A DNA stretch of 64,000 nt from JAFKKF01 sp035651055 (GCA_035651055.1 DASRGK010000066.1:1-64000), one strand, 5' to 3'; shown: positions 19,853 to 31,898, counted from the stretch's first letter. Program-made: numbers and translations. Notes: generated by a model not told the origin, from the sequence alone.

Positions 19853-20542
19853 ATGCTGGGATTGGGGCGGTTTGCGGTGGGCCTCGCCGGCGGTTTCGCT
19901 GGCGCGACGTCAAAGGTGTTGGCCCTCGACGTTGGCCAGTTAGCTAAGCTGCTCGATCAAGGCAATATGCAGGGTCTCAATGATCTCAAAGTGACCATAT
20001 ATATTTTTACGCCAGTTCTGATGATCTTGGGTGGCCTCATTGCGTGGGCGACAGCGGAAGAGAACCGTGCAAAACTGTTAGCGATTGGATGCGCCGCGCC
20101 AGCTATCATCGCTCCATGGACTTCCCACTCGCCGAGTAATCTAAGTTCAGCTTTTCAGGCGATGTTGGCTTCACCTGCGTTAGCCCAGGACGTCGGAACT
20201 TCGTACGACACAAACCCGTTTTTCACGGGCCTTAAGGCTCTCCTCGGCATCGAAACGATAGAGGATCAAAAGTACTGGGTGATTGTTGGATCAGACGCTG
20301 ACATAAAACGAGCCGAAGACTATGCTAAAGCGATCAACAGTGTAGACCCCGGGCTTCAGGCCTTCGTCGGCAAGCCGCAACCTGGTAATCCATTTTTTCC
20401 TATTATTGTTGGAGGCCCGAACGCCTATTTGCCTTTGGACTCCGCCAAGGCGCTTCTCGCACGCGCGACGGAGAACCCGCTCATTCCGGGCGATGCTTAC
20501 CTTTCTAATTATCCTGATCGCCTGCCCAGTCCTGCTCGTTAG
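19853..20542 (+). CDS. Orphan protein in a low-GC patch, possible SPOR-like C-terminus
   Basis: The 229-residue protein is not one I recognise. It has a hydrophobic N-terminus (residues 1-25), a second helix around residues 49-67, a hydrophobic stretch near 75-90, and then a soluble part with KYWVIVGSDADIKRAEDYAKAIN. This YWVIVGS plus helix pattern loosely recalls SPOR peptidoglycan-binding domains, as an inference only. The gene is clearly poorer in GC than its neighbours, with ATA, AGT and TTA codons, suggesting recent acquisition. It has its own promoter and an AGGGAGGG ribosome binding site 5 bp before the ATG. It is convergent with the oxoprolinase gene. Confidence 0.68.
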   Translation: MLGLGRFAVGLAGGFAGATSKVLALDVGQLAKLLDQGNMQGLNDLKVTIYIFTPVLMILGGLIAWATAEENRAKLLAIGCAAPAIIAPWTSHSPSNLSSAFQAMLASPALAQDVGTSYDTNPFFTGLKALLGIETIEDQKYWVIVGSDADIKRAEDYAKAINSVDPGLQAFVGKPQPGNPFFPIIVGGPNAYLPLDSAKALLARATENPLIPGDAYLSNYPDRLPSPAR

Positions 20543-20551
20543 CCTTTGAGT

Positions 20552-24493
<3,942 letters not shown>

Positions 24494-24655
24494 GTCCGCC
24501 CCGTCGTGGCCGCGGACATGACGTCGCCCGGCGGCGGCTCACAATAGGCCGGGGGTCACGGGCGCGTAACCATTCTCCGCGCTGGCTTTTTACGGCATCC
24601 GCCCGCTACATTCGCGGCCGCATTGCGTCGGCGCCGTTCGGGAGCATCATCCGGG

Positions 24656-25285
24656 ATGCGAGGATCGTTCCTCGGAGCACTGGTCTTTTCTGCCCTGGTC
24701 TCTCTGGCCGGGCCGGCTCTTGCCGTCTGCCAGGGGATTAACGTCCTCTACCAGGACAATTTCGACAAGCTGCAGCCCACCTGGGGCGAGCCGAACGCGG
24801 TGTTGCGCGCCGATAAAGGGCAATTGCTGGTTTCGCCGGCGGCCGGACGCAGCTTCTGGGTGGCCAACAATGCCGGGTTCTACGACGATATCGACATGTG
24901 CGTGTCGATGACCACCGTCACCGGCGTCGATCCCGAGGATGCCAAGGCCGGCCTGGTTTTCTGGTATGTCGATACCAACAACTTCTACGTCTTCGAGCTG
25001 GCGCCGAACGGCAAGGCGTCGGTCTGGCGGCGGCAGCGCGGGCGCTGGCTGAAGCAGGTCGAGTGGCAGGATGCCAAAGGCGCCAACCAGGGCGACGGGG
25101 CGGTGAACGAGCTCCGCATCACCACCATTGGCAGTCAGGCTGCCTTCTTCGTCAACGACGAGCCGTTCAAGGAGCTGACCGGCTCGCCACCCGACAATGG
25201 CCAGGAAATCGGTATCTTTGCGGCCTCGCCGGAATCGGGCGGTGCGACCTATTCTTTTGACAATCTCAAGGTAACCAAGCCGTGA
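24656..25285 (+). CDS. Secreted lectin-fold protein, paralogue 1 of 3
   Basis: The 209-residue protein has a signal peptide (to about residue 22, ALA-V) and a single beta-sandwich domain resembling the concanavalin-like DUF1080/LamG fold: LYQDNFDKLQPTWG, then FYDDIDMCVSMTT, GLVFWYVDTNNFYVFELAPNGKASVW and a last strand YSFDNLKVT. No catalytic residues are evident. It is the most divergent of three tandem relatives (with 25415-26047 and 26180-26842), all with the same two cysteines (CxG near the mature N-terminus and DMC). The ATG at 24656 starts the signal peptide; an earlier in-frame start at 24623 would only add a basic leader. Confidence 0.72.
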   Translation: MRGSFLGALVFSALVSLAGPALAVCQGINVLYQDNFDKLQPTWGEPNAVLRADKGQLLVSPAAGRSFWVANNAGFYDDIDMCVSMTTVTGVDPEDAKAGLVFWYVDTNNFYVFELAPNGKASVWRRQRGRWLKQVEWQDAKGANQGDGAVNELRITTIGSQAAFFVNDEPFKELTGSPPDNGQEIGIFAASPESGGATYSFDNLKVTKP

Positions 25286-25414
25286 CTTCGGTCACATCCC
25301 CGACGCTGGCGCTGCCAACGGCCCGGGGGCAAGATAGACTGCGATAGCGTGCCGCACCTGCGGCAGGGAAGTGCCAGTCCGGATCCTGGCTTTAGGAACT
25401 AAGGAGCGAACACG

Positions 25415-26047
25415 ATGGGTAAGTGGCAAATCGGCGCGGCGGCGGCAGTCGCACTTCTGGTCGGCGCCGGTGCGGCAAGGGCCTGCGAGGGGAGCACGGT
25501 CCTCTTCGAGGATTCCTTCACCGAACTGCAGTCGACCTGGGACGGCTCGCCGGACGAGGTGAAGGTCGAGGACGGCAAGCTTCACCTGACGACCAAGCCC
25601 GACTGGACCGTCTGGGTGCCGAATACCGCCGGCTTCTACGACGACATCGATATGTGCGTCGACGTCACCACCGTCGAGGCGGCCGACCCGAAGACGAACT
25701 TCGCCGGCCTCGTCTTCTGGTACTCCGACGACAAGAATTTCTACTCGTTCGAGTTCGACGCCAGCGGCAACGCCTCGGTCTGGCGCATGCAGCGCGGAAA
25801 GTGGCTGAAGCAGGTGTCCTGGAACGAGGTTCCGGCCCTGAAGAAGGGCAACGGCGAGACCAATCAGATGCGCGTCGTCACCGTCGGCAACCAGGCGACC
25901 TTCTATCTCAACGGAACCAAGTTCGCCTCGCTGAAGGGCGCCCCGCCGGATGGCGGCCAGGAGGTGGGCGTGATCGGCTACTCGCCGAAGGCCGGCTCGG
26001 CCGACTACGCCTTCGCCAATTTCAAGATCACCGAGCCGAGCAAGTAG
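25415..26047 (+). CDS. Secreted lectin-fold protein, paralogue 2 of 3
   Basis: The 210-residue protein repeats the layout of the preceding gene: signal peptide (residues 1-23), CEGSTVLFEDSFTELQSTW, NTAGFYDDIDMCVDVTTVE, GLVFWYSDDKNFYSFEFD and ADYAFANFKITEPSK. It is nearer to paralogue 3 than to paralogue 1, suggesting two duplications with the second more recent. The fold looks like a concanavalin-type sandwich; a carbohydrate-binding or envelope role is only an inference. The ribosome binding site is AAGGAGCG 10 bp before the ATG. About 130 bp separate it from each neighbour, so each copy may have its own promoter. Confidence 0.72.
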   Translation: MGKWQIGAAAAVALLVGAGAARACEGSTVLFEDSFTELQSTWDGSPDEVKVEDGKLHLTTKPDWTVWVPNTAGFYDDIDMCVDVTTVEAADPKTNFAGLVFWYSDDKNFYSFEFDASGNASVWRMQRGKWLKQVSWNEVPALKKGNGETNQMRVVTVGNQATFYLNGTKFASLKGAPPDGGQEVGVIGYSPKAGSADYAFANFKITEPSK

Positions 26048-26068
26048 CCGGTTCGCGACCGTTTGCCA

Positions 26069-26094
26069 GCCCCGGCCAGCACCGCTGCCGGGGC
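26069..26094 (+). terminator. Hairpin after paralogue 2, possible terminator
   Basis: GCCCCGGC pairs with GCCGGGGC around a ten-base loop, just after the stop of the second paralogue. The T-tract after it is poor, so termination strength is uncertain. Confidence 0.4.
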
Positions 26095-26179
26095 GGCTTC
26101 CTTGAGGGCGCCCTGATAGCCTCATCGGGGACAGAACCGGCGGGCTCACGCGATCCGCCGCTGCAACAGGAGCAACGAT

Positions 26180-26842
26180 ATGGCTGCATGGAAAACCGGA
26201 TTGGCGTCGCTTGCGGTGGCGCTGCTCGCCGGGATCGGCGCGGCGCAGGCCTGCGAGGGCGACAAGGTCCTCTTCGAGGACGATTTCGCGACGCTTGAAC
26301 CGACCTGGGGAGCCAAGAGCGAGGAGGTCGACGTCGCCGGCAACAAGCTGATGCTGACCCCGGAGGCGAACTACACAACCTGGGTGCCGAGCACCGCCAA
26401 TCTCTACGAAGACATCGACTTCTGCGCCGACGTGTCGAGCGTGAAGGCGGTTGATCCCGACCACAGCTATGCCGGTCTGGTCTTCTGGTACGCCGACGAC
26501 GACAACTTCTACGCCTTCGAGTTCGCGGCCAACGGCAATGCTTCGGTGTGGCGGCGGCAGCGCGGGAAATGGCTGAAGCAGATGAACTGGCAGCCGGCGG
26601 GGGCCCTGAAGCAGAACGACGGCGCCGTCAATCAGCTCCGTGTCGTCACCATGGGCAACGAAGCGGACTTCTACATCAACGGCAGCCAGTTCGGTTCGAT
26701 CAAGGGCGTGCCGCCGGCCGACGGCCAGCAGATCGGCGTGATCGCCTCCTCGCCGAAGGATGCGGTCGCGACCTATTCGGTGGCCAACCTCAAGGTCACC
26801 GAGCCGTCGAAGGACCAGTCGGGCAACACGCAACAGCAATAG
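26180..26842 (+). CDS. Secreted lectin-fold protein, paralogue 3 of 3
   Basis: The 220-residue protein has a signal peptide (residues 1-23, AQA-C), CEGDKVLFEDDFATLEPTWG, FCADVSSVKAVDP, GLVFWYADDDNFYAFEFAANG and ATYSVANLKVTEPSK. It aligns with paralogue 2 along its whole length and adds a Gln-rich tail of about ten residues. The ribosome binding site AGGAGCAACG precedes the ATG. As with its neighbours, the sequence shows one extracytoplasmic domain with two conserved cysteines and no obvious active site. Confidence 0.72.
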   Translation: MAAWKTGLASLAVALLAGIGAAQACEGDKVLFEDDFATLEPTWGAKSEEVDVAGNKLMLTPEANYTTWVPSTANLYEDIDFCADVSSVKAVDPDHSYAGLVFWYADDDNFYAFEFAANGNASVWRRQRGKWLKQMNWQPAGALKQNDGAVNQLRVVTMGNEADFYINGSQFGSIKGVPPADGQQIGVIASSPKDAVATYSVANLKVTEPSKDQSGNTQQQ

Positions 26843-26932
26843 CTGCCCGAAATCGCGGCTCACGCTCCGGCCGGCGATCCGCTAGAAGACGGATCGTCGG
26901 CCTCTTCTTTCTTCGGGTCAGGCCAGGATCCC

Positions 26933-27625
26933 ATGACCATCTGGCATCGACTGGGCAGCATCATCGATGACGGCGCGGGCGCCGTCGGCTCGCTGATCGA
27001 CTGGGCCGGCAGCCTGTTTGCCGGCGACCCGGCTGCCCGCCGCCAGGTGGCGTTCTCGGTCGCCATGATCGCGCTTTCGGCCAAGATGGCGCGCGCCGAC
27101 GGCGTCGTCACCTCGGACGAGGTCGCCGCCTTCCGCAGCATCTTCGTCGTCGTGCCCTCGGAAGAGCGGAACGTCACCCGCCTCTTCGACCTCGCCCAGC
27201 GCGATATCGCCGGCTTCGAGACCTACGCGCGCCGCATCGCCGGCCTCTATGGCGACGACCGGCCGGGCCTCGAGGACGTCGTCGACGGGCTCTTCGCGAT
27301 CGCGCGCGCCGACGGTGCGATCCACGCGGCCGAGCTCGCCTACCTCGCCCGCGTGGCGGAGATATTCGGCCTGCCGCCTGAGGAGTTCGAGCGCATCGCT
27401 TCGCGCCATGTCATCCCGGAGGAGGGCGATCCCTACGTCATTCTCGGGATCGCGCGCGGGACGGAATTTGCGCTCATCCGCCGGCACTATCTGGGGCTGG
27501 TCGCGGAGAACCATCCCGACCGGCTGATCGGGCGCCGGCTGCCGCCCGAAGCCATCGCGCTCGCCACCGAGCGGCTTGCGGCGATCAACCGCGCCTACGA
27601 GCGGATCGAGCGCGAGCGCCGCTAG
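26933..27625 (+). CDS. DjlA-like co-chaperone (TerB-like plus DnaJ domain)
   Basis: The 230-residue protein has a TerB-like helical domain (about residues 38-155, with two acidic repeats ARADGVVTSDEV and ARADGAIHAAEL) and a C-terminal J domain with the HPD motif at His194-Pro195-Asp196, which stimulates DnaK ATPase. A hydrophobic N-terminal segment could anchor it to the membrane, as in DjlA. DjlA-type proteins adjust envelope stress signalling in E. coli; the client here is unknown. The stop is 4 bp before the amidase start, so the two form a likely operon. Confidence 0.85.
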   Translation: MTIWHRLGSIIDDGAGAVGSLIDWAGSLFAGDPAARRQVAFSVAMIALSAKMARADGVVTSDEVAAFRSIFVVVPSEERNVTRLFDLAQRDIAGFETYARRIAGLYGDDRPGLEDVVDGLFAIARADGAIHAAELAYLARVAEIFGLPPEEFERIASRHVIPEEGDPYVILGIARGTEFALIRRHYLGLVAENHPDRLIGRRLPPEAIALATERLAAINRAYERIERERR

Positions 27626-27629
27626 TCCG

Positions 27630-28370
27630 ATGTCGCAGCCCGAGATGGAGACGATCCGCTCGCCGAACGAGGGCCCGCGCGCCCCCGGCAAGCCGCTCGA
27701 CATGCTGATCCTTCACTACACCGGCATGGAGAGCGCCGAGCGCGCGCTGAAATGGCTGGTCGATCCCGAATCGGCGGTCTCCAGCCACTACTTCGTCTTC
27801 GAGGATGGCCGCATTGTCCGCCTGGTCGACGAGGACCGGCGCGCCTGGCATGCCGGCAAATCGGTCTGGGAGGGCGAGACCGACATCAACTCGCGTTCGA
27901 TCGGCATCGAGATCGCCAATCCCGGCCATGAATTCGGCTACCGCGATTTCCCCGAGGCGCAGATCGCGGCGGTGACCGCGCTCTCCAGGGACATCGTCGC
28001 CCGGCTGCAAATCCCGCCGCTCCATGTGCTCGCCCATTCCGACGTCGCGCCCATGCGGAAGGAGGACCCGGGCGAGCGTTTCCCGTGGCGGCGGCTGGCG
28101 GAAGCCGGCGTAGGGCTCTGGGTCGAGCCGAGTCCGATCGTCTCCGGCCCGGTGCTGCAGGGCGGCGATCATGGTCCCGGCGTGGGGGCATTAAAGCAGC
28201 GATTCAAGAAACTCGGCTACGGGATTGGCGAGGACTCCGAATTCGACGATCTCACCGAGGCAGTCGTCACCGCTTTCCAGCGCCACTGGCGACCGGCCCG
28301 TGTCGATGGCGTTGCCGACGTGTCGACGGTCGCGACGCTCGAAAAGCTGCTCGCCGCCGCCAAAACTTGA
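27630..28370 (+). CDS. N-acetylmuramoyl-L-alanine amidase (AmiD-like) with a peptidoglycan-binding domain
   Basis: The 246-residue protein has an Amidase_2 domain with zinc ligands in ILHYTGM (His29), HVLAHSDVAPMRKEDPGERFPW near residues 130-152, and a C-terminal PG_binding_1 helical domain from about residue 185 (GALKQRFKKLGYGI ... VVTAFQRHW). It cleaves the amide bond between muramic acid and L-alanine in cell-wall recycling or turnover. No signal peptide is evident from this start, which points to a cytoplasmic AmpD-like recycling role or an unrecognised export route. The RNase P RNA gene begins about 30 bp downstream. Confidence 0.88.
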   Translation: MSQPEMETIRSPNEGPRAPGKPLDMLILHYTGMESAERALKWLVDPESAVSSHYFVFEDGRIVRLVDEDRRAWHAGKSVWEGETDINSRSIGIEIANPGHEFGYRDFPEAQIAAVTALSRDIVARLQIPPLHVLAHSDVAPMRKEDPGERFPWRRLAEAGVGLWVEPSPIVSGPVLQGGDHGPGVGALKQRFKKLGYGIGEDSEFDDLTEAVVTAFQRHWRPARVDGVADVSTVATLEKLLAAAKT

Positions 28371-28401
28371 CCTGGTGCCCGCGCGATGCCTATCTCCGGC
28401 C

Positions 28402-28800
28402 GCCAGCAGGCCGGACGGCCGCACCGGCATGTGCCGAAAGGCCGCCGGTGAGGAAAGTCCGGGCTCCATGGAAGCACGGTGCCGGGTAACGCCCGGCGGG
28501 GGCAACCCCAGGGAAAGTGCCACAGAAAGCAAACCGCCTGCGGATTCGGTTCGCGGGTAAGGGTGAAAGGGTGGGGTAAGAGCCCACCGCGCTGCCGGCA
28601 ACGGGAGCGGCACGGTAAACCCCACCGGGAGCAAGACCGAATAGGAGCGGCGCGAGGGACCTACGGGTTCCTCAGGTCGGTTTCCGGGCTGCCGCTCGGG
28701 TAGGTTGCGCGAGGCGCCGGGCAACCGGCGTCCAAGAAGAATGGCCGTCGCGCGGCGGGCAACCGCCGCCGTACAGAACCCGGCTTACAGGCCCGCTGGC
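28402..28800 (+). ncRNA. rnpB: RNase P RNA (class A)
   Basis: The transcript of about 399 nt folds with P1 formed by GCCAGCAGGCC at the 5' end and GGCCCGCUGGC at the 3' end (one A/C mismatch). The conserved core GAGGAAAGUCCGGGCUCC lies near position 50 of the RNA, and ACAGAACCCGGCUUACAG is the universal 3' signature pairing with it (P4). The inner stretch AGGGUGAAAGGGUGGGGUAAGAGCCCACC is the usual specificity-domain sequence. It is the catalytic RNA that matures tRNA 5' ends. Ends are set by P1 and may be off by a few bases. Confidence 0.96.
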
Positions 28801-28814
28801 GCCAAAAGCAGAAT

Positions 28815-28852
28815 GGTGCCGCCGTCCGAAAGGGCGGCGGCACCGCCATTTT
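28815..28852 (+). terminator. Terminator of rnpB
   Basis: A 13-bp stem beginning GGTGCCGCCG and ending CGGCGGCACC closes a GAAA tetraloop and is followed by GCCATTTTCT. It lies 15 bases after the 3' end of rnpB and before the convergent PhoX gene, so it may serve both strands. Confidence 0.8.
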
Positions 28853-28863
28853 CTCCGGGCGGC

Positions 28864-30528
28864 TTACTTCGCCGCGGTCTTGAGGACGTTCGCCTTGCGG
28901 AACACTTCGAAGGTGACGTTCTCGCCGTGCTGCTGGGTGTAGAAGAAGCGCCAGCCGTTTTCGAACGGCGTCGGCACCTTGGCGCCGAGCAGGCCCTCGG
29001 GAGAGGCATCGCCGTCCGAGATGTGGATGCCGGTGATCTCGTTATCGCCCTCGTTCTGGAAGCCGGCGTCCTTGAGCGCAGCCAGCCCCGAATCGATGGT
29101 GGCGAGCGGATCGCGGCCTTCGGCGAGGAAGCGCACCGGCAGGGTGCCGTCCTTGGCGTAGTCCGCCGCAAGGTCGATCACCCAGCCGGAGTCGAGCGCG
29201 TTCTTCTGCGCGTGCAGGCCGTCCCCGCGGTCCTCGACGAACATCACCTGGTCGGCCGACCAGAAGGCGAGGTTGTCGAAGCCGGTATGCTCGGCATCGC
29301 CGAGGTAGACGAGCCGCAGCTCACCTTCCATGGCGGAGGCCGAAGCCTGCTTCAGCGACAGCACCGCGCCGAAACCGCCATAGGCCTGCCCGGCCTCGGT
29401 GTCGGCATTGGTGTCGCCGGTTTCGTCGAAGACGAATTCCGAGAAATCCGAACCCGGGCGGAAGAGACCGTTCTCGGGCCGCTTGAACGGCGTAGCGCCC
29501 GCCGCCTTGGCGGCGGTGTTGGCGCTGAAGGGGCCGATCCCGTCCTTGTCGGTGTCGTGGACCGTGACCCACTTCGTCTTCAGGGCAAGCCCGTAGGTGT
29601 GGATGTCCTTGACGCCGGCCGCCATGATGTCGTCGTCGGCCTTGCCGTCGTGGAAGGTGACCGGCTCGCCCTTGGCGTCCATCACCTGGAGGGCTTCGAG
29701 GCGGCCGCCCTTCAGGAGGTCGGTCTTGTCCTTCGGGATGAAGCGATAGACGAAGCTGTTCGGCTGCTTGGCGTGCTTGGCGTTCGCGCCCGTCTTGCCG
29801 CCGGAATCCTCGACGATCCACACCGTTCCGTCCTTGTCGACCTGGATGCCTTCGTAGCCGCCGACGCCGATGACGCCGGTGAGGTTGTCGATCCTGGCCG
29901 GGAAGTCGGTCGAGGCCTGCCAGATACCGCCCTTCGACACATCCTCGACGCTGAGGAGGAGGCGCCGGGCAAAGGGATCCCAGGTGCTGCCGTCGACCGG
30001 CGGCAGCGGATTGCCGTCCGTCGCGGTCTCCCCGAGAAGCGTCACCCGGTGCCAGACATCGGCATCGAGGTTGATGCGGGTGAGATAGCCCTGCGCCTTG
30101 CCGTCGGCGGCGGCGACGCCGACCTCGTGGCCCTGGAAGATGAAGTGGGTGCCGTAGTCGTAGCCGGCGTCGGGCCCGGTGAGGCCGCTCATCACGAGGT
30201 AGGTGTTCTTGTCCGGCTCGGTCTTGGTCGCCTCGACCAGGTTGTCCTTCGACTGCACCGCGTTGGCGCCGGGAACAAGCGGCCCGTTCGCGGCGAAACC
30301 ATAATAGGCGAAGTTCTTGCTCGGGTTTTCGAGCGCCATCGCGCCGGTCGCCACCGGGGTCTGGATCAGTTCCGGCGAAAGCGCGCTTGGTGTGGGAACG
30401 CCGACCGCCTTCGGCATCGCCGCGGGGACCGGCGTCAGTTTCAGTCCGTCGGCGATCGCCGCCGCCGGAACCAGAATCGACGCGGCACAGAGACAGAAGA
30501 GAAAAGTCTTGGTGTTCATGGTGGCCAT
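28864..30528 (-). CDS. PhoX-type (DUF839) alkaline phosphatase family protein
   Basis: The 554-residue protein has an N-terminal signal peptide (about residues 1-26, IADG) and the beta-propeller signatures of the PhoX/DUF839 family: GYLTRINLDADVWHRV, DGSTWDPFARRLLLSVED, GVIGVGGYEGIQVDKDGTVWIVEDSGG and DNLAFWSADQVMFVEDRGD. PhoX enzymes are calcium- and iron-dependent periplasmic phosphatases often induced by phosphate starvation; several DUF839 relatives lack proven activity. A cysteine expected for the PhoX iron site is not obvious in the mature protein, so catalysis is uncertain. I saw no good pair of Pho boxes upstream. ATG at 30519 is an alternative start three codons later. Confidence 0.82.
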   Translation of the reverse strand: MATMNTKTFLFCLCAASILVPAAAIADGLKLTPVPAAMPKAVGVPTPSALSPELIQTPVATGAMALENPSKNFAYYGFAANGPLVPGANAVQSKDNLVEATKTEPDKNTYLVMSGLTGPDAGYDYGTHFIFQGHEVGVAAADGKAQGYLTRINLDADVWHRVTLLGETATDGNPLPPVDGSTWDPFARRLLLSVEDVSKGGIWQASTDFPARIDNLTGVIGVGGYEGIQVDKDGTVWIVEDSGGKTGANAKHAKQPNSFVYRFIPKDKTDLLKGGRLEALQVMDAKGEPVTFHDGKADDDIMAAGVKDIHTYGLALKTKWVTVHDTDKDGIGPFSANTAAKAAGATPFKRPENGLFRPGSDFSEFVFDETGDTNADTEAGQAYGGFGAVLSLKQASASAMEGELRLVYLGDAEHTGFDNLAFWSADQVMFVEDRGDGLHAQKNALDSGWVIDLAADYAKDGTLPVRFLAEGRDPLATIDSGLAALKDAGFQNEGDNEITGIHISDGDASPEGLLGAKVPTPFENGWRFFYTQQHGENVTFEVFRKANVLKTAAK

Positions 30529-30635
30529 CCGGTTTGAGCCTCAACCCGGCGGGAGGCTAGGGCGGCAGCATGACACTCTCTTTGCGCCGGCGCGGCGGTT
30601 CGATGACGGGAGACAGATATCCCTGCGCGGGCGCC

Positions 30636-30986
30636 TCAGGCTTTACGGTCCGGAGCCGATCTGGCGGCTAGAACCGAGGCCTTCAGGGCCGGCAGCTTGT
30701 CATGCACGACCTCGTAGATGATCCGGTCCAGTATTTCGTCATAGTCGTGCCTCAGCACGTTGCCGATCCCCCGAACGCTCTTCCAGTCGACCTCGGGTGT
30801 CCGGGCAAGAAAATCGGGCGGCAGTCTGCGGCTTGCTTCGGAAATGACTTCGACGCCGCGTTCTACCGCCCGTCGAATTGTCCAGTTTGCTGCGTAGTCC
30901 TCGAACGACAGTCCGGCGACAGCTGCTTCGATCCCGGCGATCGATTCGAGAATATCCCCGAGGATAAGATCGAGGTCGCGGGGCAT
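30636..30986 (-). CDS. HepT-family toxin (DUF86), module 1
   Basis: The 116-residue all-helical protein has the HEPN/HepT pattern: an N-terminal helix MPRDLDLILGDILESI, RRAVERGVEVISEASRRLP in the middle, and GIGNVLRHDYDEI with the histidine and tyrosine typical of the RNase site. In studied pairs HepT cuts RNA and is silenced when the MNT partner adds AMP to that tyrosine. The ATG directly follows the stop of the antitoxin gene with no spacer, so the two are translationally coupled. Here the residue pattern before His is G-N-V-L-R, so the textbook Rx4-6H spacing is not exact. Confidence 0.85.
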   Translation of the reverse strand: MPRDLDLILGDILESIAGIEAAVAGLSFEDYAANWTIRRAVERGVEVISEASRRLPPDFLARTPEVDWKSVRGIGNVLRHDYDEILDRIIYEVVHDKLPALKASVLAARSAPDRKA

Positions 30987-31571
30987 TCAGAATACGCGTC
31001 GCGCGTCGCGCTCGATGGAGGCGCGGAGCGCCTCTCGCACATTCCTTCGATCGACCACGTTGACCGGGACTCCGAGAGTTGCCTGCAAGTCCGCCCCGAT
31101 ACCGATCGCATCGGCAGCCTTGAAGCGGCGCTCGTCGACGTCGAGAAGCACGTCGACGTCGCTTTCGGGACCGGCCTCATCGCGCGCGACCGAACCGAAC
31201 AGGTACAGCGCGTCGATCCCGCGCGCCCGCATTTCGGCCTCGCGTTCCCTCAGACGCCCAGTCACCCAATCCCGCCGGAGCGCCGGGCGCAGGATGATGC
31301 TCATCTCGATCGCCGGATCGAGCTTGCCGAGGATGGCCATCAACCGGTCGACGGTGAAGCGGCCGAGCTTGCCCTGACCGATTCGCGAGAAATCCGCGGC
31401 AGCAAATCCGGTGGCCTTCTCCGCCCCGCGGACGGTGAGGTGCCGCTCGCGCAACAGCCGTCCGATGCGGGCCGCGATCAGCTGCTTGAGTGCGACCGTG
31501 GCGGTTGCGCCGACGGTCCCAAGATCACGGAGATTGCCCGCCGCTTTCGCCGCTTCCAGAACGTCACTCAT
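30987..31571 (-). CDS. Antitoxin with a HigA-like HTH domain fused to an MNT nucleotidyltransferase, module 1
   Basis: The 194-residue protein joins two parts. Residues about 10-95 form an HTH domain of the HigA2/XRE type (ARIGRLLRERHLTVRGAEKATGFAAADFSRI, then RFTVDRLMAILGKL). Residues about 100-194 form a minimal nucleotidyltransferase with LFGSVARDEAGPESDVDVLL, the GSx10DxD metal site. Typical MntA antitoxins are about 100 aa and have no DNA-binding domain, so the fusion gives a built-in repressor next to the AMPylating enzyme. The ATG at 31571 has GAGGTGG upstream; a GTG at 31577 is possible. A perfect palindrome lies about 13 bp before the start. Confidence 0.85.
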   Translation of the reverse strand: MSDVLEAAKAAGNLRDLGTVGATATVALKQLIAARIGRLLRERHLTVRGAEKATGFAAADFSRIGQGKLGRFTVDRLMAILGKLDPAIEMSIILRPALRRDWVTGRLREREAEMRARGIDALYLFGSVARDEAGPESDVDVLLDVDERRFKAADAIGIGADLQATLGVPVNVVDRRNVREALRASIERDARRVF

Positions 31572-31583
31572 CACCACCTCGCT

Positions 31584-31605
31584 TTGTTGTCATATATGAC
31601 AACAA
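31584..31605. promoter_or_regulatory. Perfect 22-bp palindrome, probable operator of toxin-antitoxin module 1
   Basis: The left arm TTGTTGTCATA and right arm TATGACAACAA match with no mismatch and no spacer. It is 12 bases before the ATG of the HTH-MNT antitoxin, where a promoter is expected, and is AT-rich in a GC-rich context. Binding by the HTH part of the antitoxin is the simplest reading. Confidence 0.78.
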
Positions 31606-31724
31606 CCGGGTTGGCGCAATATCCGGCTCCCTCCACCAAATCTTAAGCCTAAGCGTTCTTTAATCCGCGCCAGAGCCGGACGTGGCCGCCGGCTCCGGTC
31701 CCGCGTGAATTGACGTCCCTGAAA

Positions 31725-31749
31725 ATCCCATGCTATCCCATGTAATCCC
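31725..31749 (+). promoter_or_regulatory. Three MraZ-type boxes upstream of the dcw cluster
   Basis: ATCCCATGCT, ATCCCATGTA and ATCCC follow one another with an exact 10-bp period; on the other strand these are TGGGAT/TGGGAT/CGGGAT. This is the pattern bound by MraZ in E. coli (GTGGG repeats, one per helical turn). They lie about 150 bp before mraZ, so autoregulation of the cluster is likely. Confidence 0.7.
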
Positions 31750-31898
31750 GGAAAGGGCACAGGGAGTCGCCAGCTCATTGGCGGTTTTCTGCGAATCCGC
31801 CGCTGTCGCTCGCATCGGGGCCGAGCCGCGCCGGACCCGTCGTTCCGCGGATGAACGGGCTGTCGGCACGGCGCCGCCGGCTCGAGCGGGCGAGGGCG

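Noticed and set aside
28371..28860. Small open frames over the RNase P RNA
   Set aside because: The stretch is explained by rnpB, with P1, P4 and the conserved core, and its terminator.
30529..30635. Pho box upstream of the PhoX gene
   Set aside because: Only one half-site resembling TGTCAT is found; the second half does not match.
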